Below are positions 26,243 to 34,452 of a DNA stretch of 64,000 bases, one piece after another. The translations under genes and the position numbers were made by a program. The notes under the pieces are model-generated. The model ran no database searches and was not told where the DNA came from. It saw only the letters and a program-made list of their open reading frames with translations. Within the stretch, counting starts at the first letter, position 1, and the number at the start of each line of letters is the position of its first letter. The DNA is from CAMFKD01 sp964436955 (GTDB taxonomy: Bacteria; Chlamydiota; Chlamydiia; Chlamydiales; JAJFMA01): assembly GCA_964436955.1 (NCBI GenBank), contig CAYTFC010000001.1:1-64000 (forward strand). Reading direction: 5' to 3'.

Positions 26243-26560
26243 TTAATTATCTTCGAAATTCATGGACCATTCAGGTTTATACTCTGAGATGCATCGCATA
26301 TAGACACGTTGGGCACGAGAAACCAAGATTTTCTCTACCCCTTTTTTAAATTCATTACGATCGATAAGAATTTCGGCAATCGATTCACCGCATGCATCTA
26401 GTATAAAATAATTTTCTAACGGATTAGAGCCAACGTGTATTAGAGCATCCAATGCTCTATCATCATTACATTGACCAAGATCCATTGCCGCATCCTCCCG
26501 TTCATCCTCGCGTGCGGTAAGATCCATTAGCACTTGTATTAGTCCTTGCACCTTATCCAT
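26243..26560 (-). CDS. HEAT-like putative immunity protein of Rhs protein 1
   Basis: 105 residues: MDKVQGLIQVLMDLTARED, EREDAAMDLGQCNDDRALDAL, FILDACGESIAEILIDRNEF, ending KPEWSMNFEDN. It starts 10 bp after the stop of the first Rhs gene on the same strand, the usual place of the cognate immunity gene in Rhs loci. Same family as the genes at 25.9 and 24.8 kb. Function is inferred from position, size and the existence of a paralogous array. Confidence 0.78.
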   Translation of the reverse strand: MDKVQGLIQVLMDLTAREDEREDAAMDLGQCNDDRALDALIHVGSNPLENYFILDACGESIAEILIDRNEFKKGVEKILVSRAQRVYMRCISEYKPEWSMNFEDN

Positions 26561-26570
26561 TTCTTAAACT

Positions 26571-29500
26571 CTACCAATAATCGTATTCCAGGGGTAAATG
26601 ACTTCCAAAGTCTTTTCTACCTAGTTTACTTGTAAAGGGATTTACATAGTTAAAGTCCTTTTGCAATTTAGCATCAAATCTCGGCATAGAACTCCCTGCC
26701 TGCAATTCTGGTCTAAAACTAGCCTCTGGTTTAATTCTAAGTCGCCATTCAAAGTCACCACTGACATTTAGACCCCATCGTTCTGGTCCACCACGCGCAT
26801 TAGGTTCTTTTACAAAGCCTTTGCTTTTTGCCCAACTGCGGAGGACTCTAATGTTAGTCTTACCGACTGCTGAAAGGTTGGCGGCGTTTTGGTGAAAGCG
26901 ATTGAGCTGAAAAACTGGTTTCAAAGGTGCTAGAGACTGAGTCACCTTTGCTATATGAAGAAGTCCTTTGGCGGCGCCATAGCCGCCAACGACGACGGAC
27001 CCGATGGTTAGGCCTAGGTTTGTGTAATAGCGGGCCCCTTGATAATAGGAACAATTGGGGTCAATGGATAGCCCCTTCTGTATCTTCGAATCATACCATG
27101 CTAATTGCTGCTCCTGATGGTGATTCACACAATCCATAGCAGAGCATTTTTCATCAAGAGTACACTCAAGGCCACCTTGACCTATATGGGCACATGCAGA
27201 CCAAACCCCATGCATAGTATCGATCGTAAAGAAGTTAATGGTGGCATGCACAGCTCCTTTGATTCCGGATTTAGCGGAATCAAAAAACTCTCTTCTAGCT
27301 GCTCGACCGCTCTCCCACCTTCCATGTCTTGCGCTATGAACTTTATCGCGATCATAACTGCTCTGGCTGGAGAGTCCCCAAGGATCAATAAGTGTTAGAG
27401 GGTTATTGTGGACATAGGCATAGAGGTTGGGTCCATCAGTAAAGCCTATAGAATCGGGTGTAATCCATCGTCCCAAGCTAGGGCTGTAATAGCGCCTACT
27501 AAAGTATATAAAGCCGGTCTCGGAATCAAAGCGCTTGCTAGCGAATGTCCAAGGACAATCTACTCCTTCAGAATGGGTCATTTCTCCAAAAGCGCTATAG
27601 CGATAGGTCCCGGCTGCTTGTCCTGTATGAGCATCAATCAGTGAACAGATATTCCCACGATGGTCATGCACAGGTGCATAGAGAGAGCCATTCAGTTCTA
27701 ATGCTATCGTAGCACCGAGTTCTGCTCCTTTACCAGTACCCAGAACTCTAAGCTGTGTAATAACGCCATTTTGTAGAGCACCAATTTCGCGTTCGCCTTG
27801 ATACAGATAAATTTCCACTAGGCCAGACGAAAGGGTTTTGCTGAGTCGTCTTCCAAATGAATCGTACGTGTATTGTGCCGTAATGTCTGGTGATTCAACA
27901 GAAATGAGGCGATTGAGCGCGTCGTACGTATATTTCGTGACAGTATGGCCAAGGGTTTTAGTTGTGAGATTTCCATTTAAATCATAGCGATAGGTGGCTT
28001 CAGAGTCATTTAAGACTTGATTTAGACGGCTCAACTGATAAGAGTCACTATCTTTGACCATGCGGTTGTCTATCGAATCATATTGATACGTATGTGTTGA
28101 ATTTCCAGTTTCCGAAGAGAGTTGGTTTAAATGGTTGTAGGAATAGCAGTTTGTGGAAATTCCAAGGTTATCCTGTGTATTGGCAAAGACGAGGTTACCA
28201 ACTGCATCGTAGCCGTTTGCTTCACTGAATGCCGCTGTATGGGTTTGTATATGCCGTCCAAGCGCATCCCATTGGTATTGGCGCGTACCTGCGTTTCCAA
28301 TGAGATGCGATTGTAGCTCTTGTCCCCGCAAATTGTGCTGCACATAAGTATGTTCATAATTTCCACGAGCGACAGATTTGAGATGTGGCCCTTCATATCG
28401 ATAGCTAATGCTCGAGTGATCAGGTAGCTGAATAGTGTCAAGCCGTCCGAGCGCATCGTGGCTGTAATTAAAGGCCAATCCTGTAGCCAGCGTTTCGTGT
28501 TTGAGATGTCCAAGAGTGTCGTATTGACGGGTTGTCGTCTGGCCCGTAATCAAATCACTGATTTCTAGCGGATTGCTATTCAAGTCATAGCGATAGCCAT
28601 ACGCAATAGAGCCGTCTGAAGATGTGAGTGATGCTAGCCTTCCTAATGCATCATATGAGTGATGCAAGGTCACGCCATCAGGTTTGGTGATTGTGAGGAG
28701 TCGTCCAAAACGGTCATAACATTGGAGCGTGGTTTTGGTGAGTTCGTCTCCACAGGATTCGCAGGTATACACAACACGTCCCATGCTGTCATGTTCCCAA
28801 CGGATGATGTAATCGTGCGTGGCTGCGCCATTTACAAAGACGGTTTCGCGCTGCACGTTTTTGTTACCTACAGCATCGTACCCAAATGTTTGTAGGGCTG
28901 TGGTGATGCCAAAAGGGTTACGTTTTTCGATTTTTATTACACGATGCAAGGCATCGTAAGTTTCGTGTTGAATATTCCCTAAGGGATCAGTGATGGTTTT
29001 TTCGTACAACCTGTCGCTATAGGTGATGTGAGTGACGTTACCCATAGCATCAACTTGCTCTGTGGGTTGGCCCTGCGAATTGAAGTGTGTTTGGGTTACA
29101 GCAAAAGTAGATTCTGTGTCATATGTAGTTGTAAGGGTTTGGTTTCCCATACGGTTGTAGGCATAGATTTCTTTAGAAAAAACTGTGGCAAATGCGTCTT
29201 CGGTGCGCAATTCTATAAGGTGATTGAGTGAATCGTAGCATTGGATTTGGGCAATGTAGTCACCTTCATCAATCCATTGCTTGGTGGTGAAAAGGCGTCC
29301 CAAGGAGTCGTATGCATAGGTGGTTTTCTGGTTTCCCTTAACTTCAAGAATTTTGCGTCCTGCTGCATCATAAGCATATTGGGTTTCAGCGCCCATGGGG
29401 TCGGTTTCGCTGATGAGTTGAGCTCCGCGATAGCGTCTAAACGTGCGGTATTGCAGCTTTCCGTTGGTATCTGAGGTTTGCGTTTCCACAACGCGGTTGC

Positions 29501-31928
29501 AACCATCATAGATATAGTGATGGCATAGCCCTTCTTTTTCCCATTTCTTTTCGACTGTGCCGTTCAGATGATACTGATTACGTTCTTCGCTGCCATCGGG
29601 ATAACAAATGCAAACGGGTTGCCCACGCACGTTATAGGTGGTTGTGGTGCGATTTCCGTTTTGATCTATTACGGCAGTGAGCTGATCGAGCTGATTATAT
29701 TCTTTGCGTACGGTGCGCTGTTGTTCGGCGCGTCCTTCGGTTTCTGGATAGATGACCGCGATTTGATTGCCGAGTGTGTCGTATTGAAAGCGTGTGAGGT
29801 TGCCATAGCGGTCTGTTTCGGAAATCTTATTTCCAACAAGATCGTAAGCGTAGTGTATGGCTAGGTGAGTGCCGTCTGAATGGTGTTCTTCGGTTTTGAT
29901 CAGTCGATTAACCGCATCGTAAGTGAATGTGGTGCGGAATCCGCTATTGAGATGTTCTTCTTCGATTTTGTTGCTGTAGATGTCGTAACGCATTCTAACG
30001 ACTTGGCCTAAGGCATCTGTTTGCTCGACCAGATTGCGTCTTGCGTCGTAGGTAAACTGCAAACTATAGGCAAATTCATCTAACGCATCGTAGACAGTTT
30101 GACGCGTCAGAAGGTTTTGGGTGTTGTACTCATGTTCGATACGTTTGAGCTGCTTGCGCTCGCCGGTTTGAAGGTCGATATAACCTTCGATGGTGGTTTT
30201 AGGAAAACCAATGGCAGGGCCTTCTAGACGGGGCGTGATGGCAGTAAAGGTTCGGCTAGTTACCCCTGTTAGGTCATTAGGATTGGCTGAGATACCATCA
30301 TCGACGATGGTTTCAGTTAGGAGGTGATCATTGCTATAAGAACGAAATTCGCGGTGATAATAACCGCTTGAGTTTCCGTTTAGGATAGATGTGACCAAGT
30401 TGGTATTGGGTAAATAGCTGTAATCAGTCAGCAGACCGTCAGATGTTTGCTCGCGTAAGGCCAAGTTAAAGCCGTCTGTGGAATAGGTAACGTAACGCGA
30501 AAAACATTCTGTAGGTTCATTTGGACGATGATTGCCATTCAGTTTAAAACTAGGAGGTGCATTGCCGGTGAGGTTGCCATAAAGGTCATCTTGCACAATG
30601 TTGCCGCGATCATATGTAGCGACACTGCAATAGAGAAAGCGATCATCGGCGGTTGCGACGCCTTTGGCGAGTAAGTACCCTTGATGAGGTTCGTTGGTTT
30701 CCCAGAAAAAGCAGGTTTTAGAAAGCACTTGATGCTTGATCATACGCCATATGGCTGTGATGCGCTTTTCAGGGGTAAAATGGTATGTGGTGCGCGCGCC
30801 TAATGCATCATAAACATCGGTGTGTGCTGGGGCATATGCGAATGAAGCGATGGGTACTAGAGCATTTCCTTGACCGGCAGGCGCCAGCAACTGGCTCACT
30901 TTAATTTCTCCGTAGTTGATCTGAAGGCGTGTTCTGTCAGGATCGTCAATTCTGAGAAGTTTGCGCCACCGCCCTTTGCCTCCCTTCTTTTCAACGTAGT
31001 TATAATGAAGATGGCATGTCACTCCGTCAGGGGAGGTGATACTCTTCACAAATAATGTCGAGGGGTTTTGGTCTTTATAATGACACTTTAGGATATGCAT
31101 GTCGTATTGAAGGGTTTGCCCATCGCTAGAGGTGATTCTTCCGTTGTTGATGTCGATGGTAGAAAACGTGAGCGTTCCAGAGGGATTTGTGGCGCGCATC
31201 CGACTAAGATCGCCGTGTTGGTCATACTCATAGAAAATACGATGACCGTTTGGTAGTCGTTCTTCATTTAGACGCCATGATTGTTGATAGCCTGGTTTGT
31301 TATAATAGGTACGAAGTCCTCCAGAGCCCAGCTTTAGTTGGCACGTGCCACCTAAAATTTCGTTTGCCCTGTAGAGTTCGCCATTTTGGTCGTAGCGATG
31401 GCCATTGAAAACATAGCCGGTGAAATCGATTGTCCTTTTCTTGATGCAGTCGCATCCTGGAATACCAGCGGTTGCGTAGTTGGTGTAGCCATGTTTATTA
31501 AGAGAGGTGGATTCGGCAACAGCTTGAGTAAATCCCGAGCCCATGCGACCCTTATAGATAACGCTAGCACCCTCTTGCTCTTCGATGGAAATTTTGCACT
31601 CGGATACGTTTTGAACAGTTTTATAGGGAACGATACCGTGAATTTTGAGGGGCAATTCCGTTCCAAAGCCCCGTCCTTGTGGAGGGTTTTCACGTCCATC
31701 TCCAGTGTCATAAGAGCGGTTGTAGCGCAAAGGGACGACAGCGTTTACTTGCAAGGCGTTGTCTGAAAGAAAGAAGTCTCCTGTGACGACGTTCACACAG
31801 TTGTAAACAGATGTTAACGGTTCGGAATTGGCTCCCAAGCGCATGTCTGGAAAAGTTTGATTCTCTTCAGAAAAGCAAAGGCAAGGTATGAGTAGAAGTA
31901 AGAATAGCGATGATATTGTTTTGTGCAT
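26571..31928 (-). CDS. Sec-exported Rhs/YD-repeat polymorphic toxin 1
   Basis: 1785 residues. Signal peptide MHKTISSLFLLLLIPCLCFS. The N-terminal module (VYNCVNVVTGDFFLSDNALQ, PLRYNRSYDTGDG) resembles the domain preceding YD-repeat cages. About 1000 residues of YD repeats follow (for example YDALHRVIKIEKRNPFG), ending in the Rhs hallmark YYSPSLGRWITPDSIGFTDG and PNLYAYVHNNP. The variable tip begins at about residue 1517 (after DPWGLSS) with a hydrophobic linker (LGLTIGSVVVGGYGAAKGLL). It ends in a toxin-like domain: RSWAKSKGFVKEP, GDFEWRLRIKPEASFRPELQ, MPRFDAKL, GSHLPLEYDYW. The end resembles polymorphic toxin type 17 as I recall it, unverified. RBS AGGAG about 10 nt upstream. Immunity candidate follows after 10 bp. 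Confidence 0.93.
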   Translation of the reverse strand: MHKTISSLFLLLLIPCLCFSEENQTFPDMRLGANSEPLTSVYNCVNVVTGDFFLSDNALQVNAVVPLRYNRSYDTGDGRENPPQGRGFGTELPLKIHGIVPYKTVQNVSECKISIEEQEGASVIYKGRMGSGFTQAVAESTSLNKHGYTNYATAGIPGCDCIKKRTIDFTGYVFNGHRYDQNGELYRANEILGGTCQLKLGSGGLRTYYNKPGYQQSWRLNEERLPNGHRIFYEYDQHGDLSRMRATNPSGTLTFSTIDINNGRITSSDGQTLQYDMHILKCHYKDQNPSTLFVKSITSPDGVTCHLHYNYVEKKGGKGRWRKLLRIDDPDRTRLQINYGEIKVSQLLAPAGQGNALVPIASFAYAPAHTDVYDALGARTTYHFTPEKRITAIWRMIKHQVLSKTCFFWETNEPHQGYLLAKGVATADDRFLYCSVATYDRGNIVQDDLYGNLTGNAPPSFKLNGNHRPNEPTECFSRYVTYSTDGFNLALREQTSDGLLTDYSYLPNTNLVTSILNGNSSGYYHREFRSYSNDHLLTETIVDDGISANPNDLTGVTSRTFTAITPRLEGPAIGFPKTTIEGYIDLQTGERKQLKRIEHEYNTQNLLTRQTVYDALDEFAYSLQFTYDARRNLVEQTDALGQVVRMRYDIYSNKIEEEHLNSGFRTTFTYDAVNRLIKTEEHHSDGTHLAIHYAYDLVGNKISETDRYGNLTRFQYDTLGNQIAVIYPETEGRAEQQRTVRKEYNQLDQLTAVIDQNGNRTTTTYNVRGQPVCICYPDGSEERNQYHLNGTVEKKWEKEGLCHHYIYDGCNRVVETQTSDTNGKLQYRTFRRYRGAQLISETDPMGAETQYAYDAAGRKILEVKGNQKTTYAYDSLGRLFTTKQWIDEGDYIAQIQCYDSLNHLIELRTEDAFATVFSKEIYAYNRMGNQTLTTTYDTESTFAVTQTHFNSQGQPTEQVDAMGNVTHITYSDRLYEKTITDPLGNIQHETYDALHRVIKIEKRNPFGITTALQTFGYDAVGNKNVQRETVFVNGAATHDYIIRWEHDSMGRVVYTCESCGDELTKTTLQCYDRFGRLLTITKPDGVTLHHSYDALGRLASLTSSDGSIAYGYRYDLNSNPLEISDLITGQTTTRQYDTLGHLKHETLATGLAFNYSHDALGRLDTIQLPDHSSISYRYEGPHLKSVARGNYEHTYVQHNLRGQELQSHLIGNAGTRQYQWDALGRHIQTHTAAFSEANGYDAVGNLVFANTQDNLGISTNCYSYNHLNQLSSETGNSTHTYQYDSIDNRMVKDSDSYQLSRLNQVLNDSEATYRYDLNGNLTTKTLGHTVTKYTYDALNRLISVESPDITAQYTYDSFGRRLSKTLSSGLVEIYLYQGEREIGALQNGVITQLRVLGTGKGAELGATIALELNGSLYAPVHDHRGNICSLIDAHTGQAAGTYRYSAFGEMTHSEGVDCPWTFASKRFDSETGFIYFSRRYYSPSLGRWITPDSIGFTDGPNLYAYVHNNPLTLIDPWGLSSQSSYDRDKVHSARHGRWESGRAARREFFDSAKSGIKGAVHATINFFTIDTMHGVWSACAHIGQGGLECTLDEKCSAMDCVNHHQEQQLAWYDSKIQKGLSIDPNCSYYQGARYYTNLGLTIGSVVVGGYGAAKGLLHIAKVTQSLAPLKPVFQLNRFHQNAANLSAVGKTNIRVLRSWAKSKGFVKEPNARGGPERWGLNVSGDFEWRLRIKPEASFRPELQAGSSMPRFDAKLQKDFNYVNPFTSKLGRKDFGSHLPLEYDYW

Positions 31929-32020
31929 ACGAGGATGACTCCTGCTGAAGATTGGTAAAACAATAATTTGTCTCTACTCAATTAGCAAGAAATATTTAAA
32001 GGCCTAAAGCGCTGTTGTTA
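31929..32020 (-). repeat. Shared 5' flank of the two Rhs genes, copy 1
   Basis: The 92 bp upstream of the Rhs1 ATG are identical to 39808-39899 upstream of Rhs2. Both copies stop matching at the same base (after GCTGTTGTTA). The ribosome site and probably the promoter are inside. I find no clear -35/-10 pair by eye. Confidence 0.85.
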
Positions 32021-32044
32021 CGTATGCTATATTTTTAGAATTTT

Positions 32045-32134
32045 ACCACAGAGTACCCAGAGAGCTCAGAGACCTGCGGCAAAAAAAACGGCTTTATTGC
32101 CGCAGGTCTCTGAGCTCTCTGGGTACTCTGTGGT
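32045..32134. repeat. Very long perfect hairpin between Rhs1 and the AAA ATPase
   Basis: Arms 32045-32082 (starting ACCACAGAGTACCC) and 32097-32134 are exact complements over 38 bp around a 14-nt loop. Neither strand has a U-tract directly after the stem, so a simple terminator is unlikely. The outer ACCACAGAG motif recurs in the smaller hairpin at 50262-50304, so this looks like a palindromic dispersed element. Confidence 0.8.
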
Positions 32135-32245
32135 GAAAAAAAAGAAAAAAGGCTATTTAGGCCGACGTGTGGGATTGGGGCTAATGGCCGAACAAATAGC
32201 TCTATCACCTCTCCATAACAAAGCGTCGTTAGGCCTTAGATTTTC

Positions 32246-33412
32246 TTAGCCTTCCATAGCTTGATCCAGAGACTTATTGGGGGTTAACTTCAATAGAAAC
32301 GACTCTACAGGCATGCATAGAACATTTTTTTGCATGATACGTTCACTGCCTCGATACAATAGCAAGGCCTTAGCCATAGGATAATCAGTCAAAAAAGCCT
32401 CCAAAGCCCTTATATCAGCGGAAAGTACTTTAGTAGAATTTTTAACTTCAATTGCAAAAAGCCCTTCAGAACCATGAACAATAAAGTCCACTTCTACTCC
32501 CGAACGGGTTCTCCAAAAACAAATATCATGTTTTTCCTGGCTATAATCATTCCAGGCAACTAAATGCTGAGCCACTAACCCTTCCAACGCTAAACCATCA
32601 ATCTCACTAGAGCTGTCAATCATTCCTTTGGGGCGAAGAGTGCGAAAAACTCCAGCATCAAATAAATAGAATTTCGGATGGGCACTTAACTCTCTTTGAG
32701 CACGCCTGGTGAAATTAGGAAGCCGATACCCCAAGAGAAGTTCTTCGATAATGTCTATGTAATTTTCCACTGTCTTGCGCTTGACGGCACATTCCCTGGA
32801 AATATTAGTCACATTAAGCAATGTAGCATGTGAAAAGCTTATCGCTGTCAAAAAACGTGAAAAGGCTTCTAGATTACGCACGAGTCCTTCCGATTGAATC
32901 TCTTCCTCAAGATAAAGACCAATGTATGCTTCAAGGGACTGTTCTGGATTAGTAGATTGCCAAATAATGGGCAATAAGCCTTGTTTGAGGGCGGTATTAA
33001 GTGAAAAAGCACTTTCTAACTCTGCCGCAATAAATGGGTGTAAGGCATATTTTAAAGCGCGCCCACCTAATAAGTCAGCTCCAGCTCGCCTCAGTTTGCG
33101 AGAACTTGATCCCGTTAGGATAAACTGCTTTTCCTTATCCTCTTCTATTAGCGAATGAACCACACTCAACAATGAAGGGATGCGTTGAATCTCATCTATC
33201 ACCACAGTACGGCTACCGCGATGAGCTCTAACAATATCGAAAAGTCGTTCGGGCTGGGCAGTGTATGCACGGAGCAAATCAGGCTTGAGCAAATCGATCC
33301 ATAAACTGTCCTTGAAATGTCTTCGGATGAGGGTTGATTTCCCGGTTCCTCTAGGACCAAATAAGAAAAAACTCTGTTTTGGCTCATGAAAAAGACGTTT
33401 GAAGAAATGCAT
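32246..33412 (-). CDS. AAA_14/DUF4143 family ATPase
   Basis: 388 residues with an N-terminal AAA domain (Walker A LFGPRGTGKSTLIRR, Walker B TVVIDEIQRIPSL, sensor FILTGSSSRKLRR). The C-terminal DUF4143 region has a nuclease-like FWRTRSGVEVDFIV and LFAIEVKNS at residues about 300-330. DxxV then ExK is the arrangement of PD-(D/E)xK nucleases. Function of this widespread family is not firmly known. It sits between the two Rhs genes on the same strand but is not of the immunity type. Confidence 0.9.
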   Translation of the reverse strand: MHFFKRLFHEPKQSFFLFGPRGTGKSTLIRRHFKDSLWIDLLKPDLLRAYTAQPERLFDIVRAHRGSRTVVIDEIQRIPSLLSVVHSLIEEDKEKQFILTGSSSRKLRRAGADLLGGRALKYALHPFIAAELESAFSLNTALKQGLLPIIWQSTNPEQSLEAYIGLYLEEEIQSEGLVRNLEAFSRFLTAISFSHATLLNVTNISRECAVKRKTVENYIDIIEELLLGYRLPNFTRRAQRELSAHPKFYLFDAGVFRTLRPKGMIDSSSEIDGLALEGLVAQHLVAWNDYSQEKHDICFWRTRSGVEVDFIVHGSEGLFAIEVKNSTKVLSADIRALEAFLTDYPMAKALLLYRGSERIMQKNVLCMPVESFLLKLTPNKSLDQAMEG

Positions 33413-33439
33413 AGAAGCCTACTATTTTTCCGTACTGAT

Positions 33440-33560
33440 ACCAAATTGCGTCTCAATATGGCATTAGCATTGCCACTTTGCGTCTCATTATGGCATTAGC
33501 GTTGCCGTTTTGCAAGAAAGTTATTGAGTCGTGATAAAAGCAGAATTTGCTATAATCAAA
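33440..33560 (+). repeat. Direct repeat copy 1 flanking the Rhs2 cassette
   Basis: CCAAATTGCGTCTCAAT, GGCATTAGC and the block TTGCAAGAAAGTTATTGAGT running to TTTGCTATAATCAAA match 39957-40045 in the same orientation. This copy has an extra internal duplication of about 33 bp and some substitutions. It carries the same TGCTATAAT promoter-like element as the copy before the type III cluster. The match ends where the toxin/Rhs remnant begins. Confidence 0.8.
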
Positions 33561-33780
33561 TATTGCCTCGATGGTCATGCAAGGGTGTGACTATCTCTGC
33601 TGTTTCAGTGCTGAGCGACACCTGAAGCGTTTTACCGCTTCCAAACCCCTTCTCTAAAACATAAGCTATGGTTCGCTCTTTTCTGTCAAAATACACCTGA
33701 CCTTTTTCCATCGCCTTTTACCATATCATAGAAGATGTCGCGTTCAGACAATCCAGTAGTCCCATACTTAGCGACCCTAG
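33556..33780 (-). pseudogene. Toxin-like remnant fused to an Rhs core scrap
   Basis: ATG at 33709-33711 opens a 51-codon frame: MEKGQVYFDRKERTIAYVLE, SGKTLQVSLSTETAEIVTP, then LHDHRGNI and a stop. The last eight residues and their DNA (33561-33587) match the Rhs2 core (LHDHRGNIC at about 35523). Upstream in another frame lies KYGTTGLSERDIFYDMVKG. Joined, the two frames resemble the compact DUF4258-type toxin fold (helix with an SERDI pattern, then a YFD/YV hairpin and EIVTP). I read it as a frameshifted tip remnant, at modest confidence. Confidence 0.5.
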
Positions 33781-34442
33781 GCTATTGTTCCTGCTATGAT
33801 GGGATTTGCCCAGGAGATCAAACAATGCAAAATCTCAGGAAGATTGAATAATCCGCCATAACCATAAAAGATATGATTATTCACCTCACATCGTACCCAG
33901 TCTGTATTCGAACGCTTATCTCTGATTGACTCAAAACAATGATTGTCTAAAACCGTATCGCTTAAACTAAACTGTATTTCCCAGGTAGATAACGCGGTAG
34001 TAATCAAAGATATACCAAAATGATGCTCCCAATCGCCATCAGAATTGCCGTTATACCAGTTCACTAACCAGTTTATATATCTTTTATTAATAAATTCATC
34101 TTGATATGGAATATTATGAGAATTACAATCTTGCAATTCATACAATGGTTGTACGCTTTCAATCCATTCTCGAAAGGTTTTTAACATTCGTTCCAAGTGG
34201 AATGGACCACCACAACAATCAAATAGATTATTTGCAATTTTGCAAGATATCCAATCAGTATCTGAATGATCTATGAAGATGCGCTCAAATGGCTGATTCT
34301 GAAACGGCGTATCTGATAAATCTACCTGAAGCCCCCATCCGGGATTATCAATTCCTACTACCACGAGACCATTTTTTTTACGTCTGTGTAGGCCATAGCA
34401 TTGATACCAATCAATTAACCATAAAATATCTTTTTCCAACAT
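33777..34442 (-). CDS. Double Imm53-type immunity protein of Rhs protein 2
   Basis: 221 residues made of two copies of one domain. Repeat 1 (about 1-95): LWLIDWYQCYG, DNPGWGLQVDLSDTPF, DWISCKIANNLFDCCGGP. Repeat 2 (about 125-215): INWLVNWYNGNSDGDWEHHF, WEIQFSLSDTVL, DWVRCEVNNHIFYGYGG. The WYxxxxDGDWEH, DNPGW, DW-x2-C and GGPxxL pattern is that of the immunity protein 53 family, normally a single domain of about 100 residues. It starts 10 bp after the Rhs2 stop on the same strand. A fused pair may neutralise a dimeric toxin or two toxin variants (inference). Confidence 0.85.
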   Translation of the reverse strand: MLEKDILWLIDWYQCYGLHRRKKNGLVVVGIDNPGWGLQVDLSDTPFQNQPFERIFIDHSDTDWISCKIANNLFDCCGGPFHLERMLKTFREWIESVQPLYELQDCNSHNIPYQDEFINKRYINWLVNWYNGNSDGDWEHHFGISLITTALSTWEIQFSLSDTVLDNHCFESIRDKRSNTDWVRCEVNNHIFYGYGGLFNLPEILHCLISWANPIIAGTIA

Positions 34443-34452
34443 TGTATCCTCT

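Noticed and set aside
27182..31766. Many 60-130 codon frames inside the Rhs genes on either strand
   Set aside because: They repeat identically in both Rhs copies only because the DNA is duplicated. The 1785-residue frames explain the sequence.
32045..32134. The long hairpin as a rho-independent terminator
   Set aside because: The stem is far too long and lacks a U-tract on either strand. It is better treated as a palindromic repeat.
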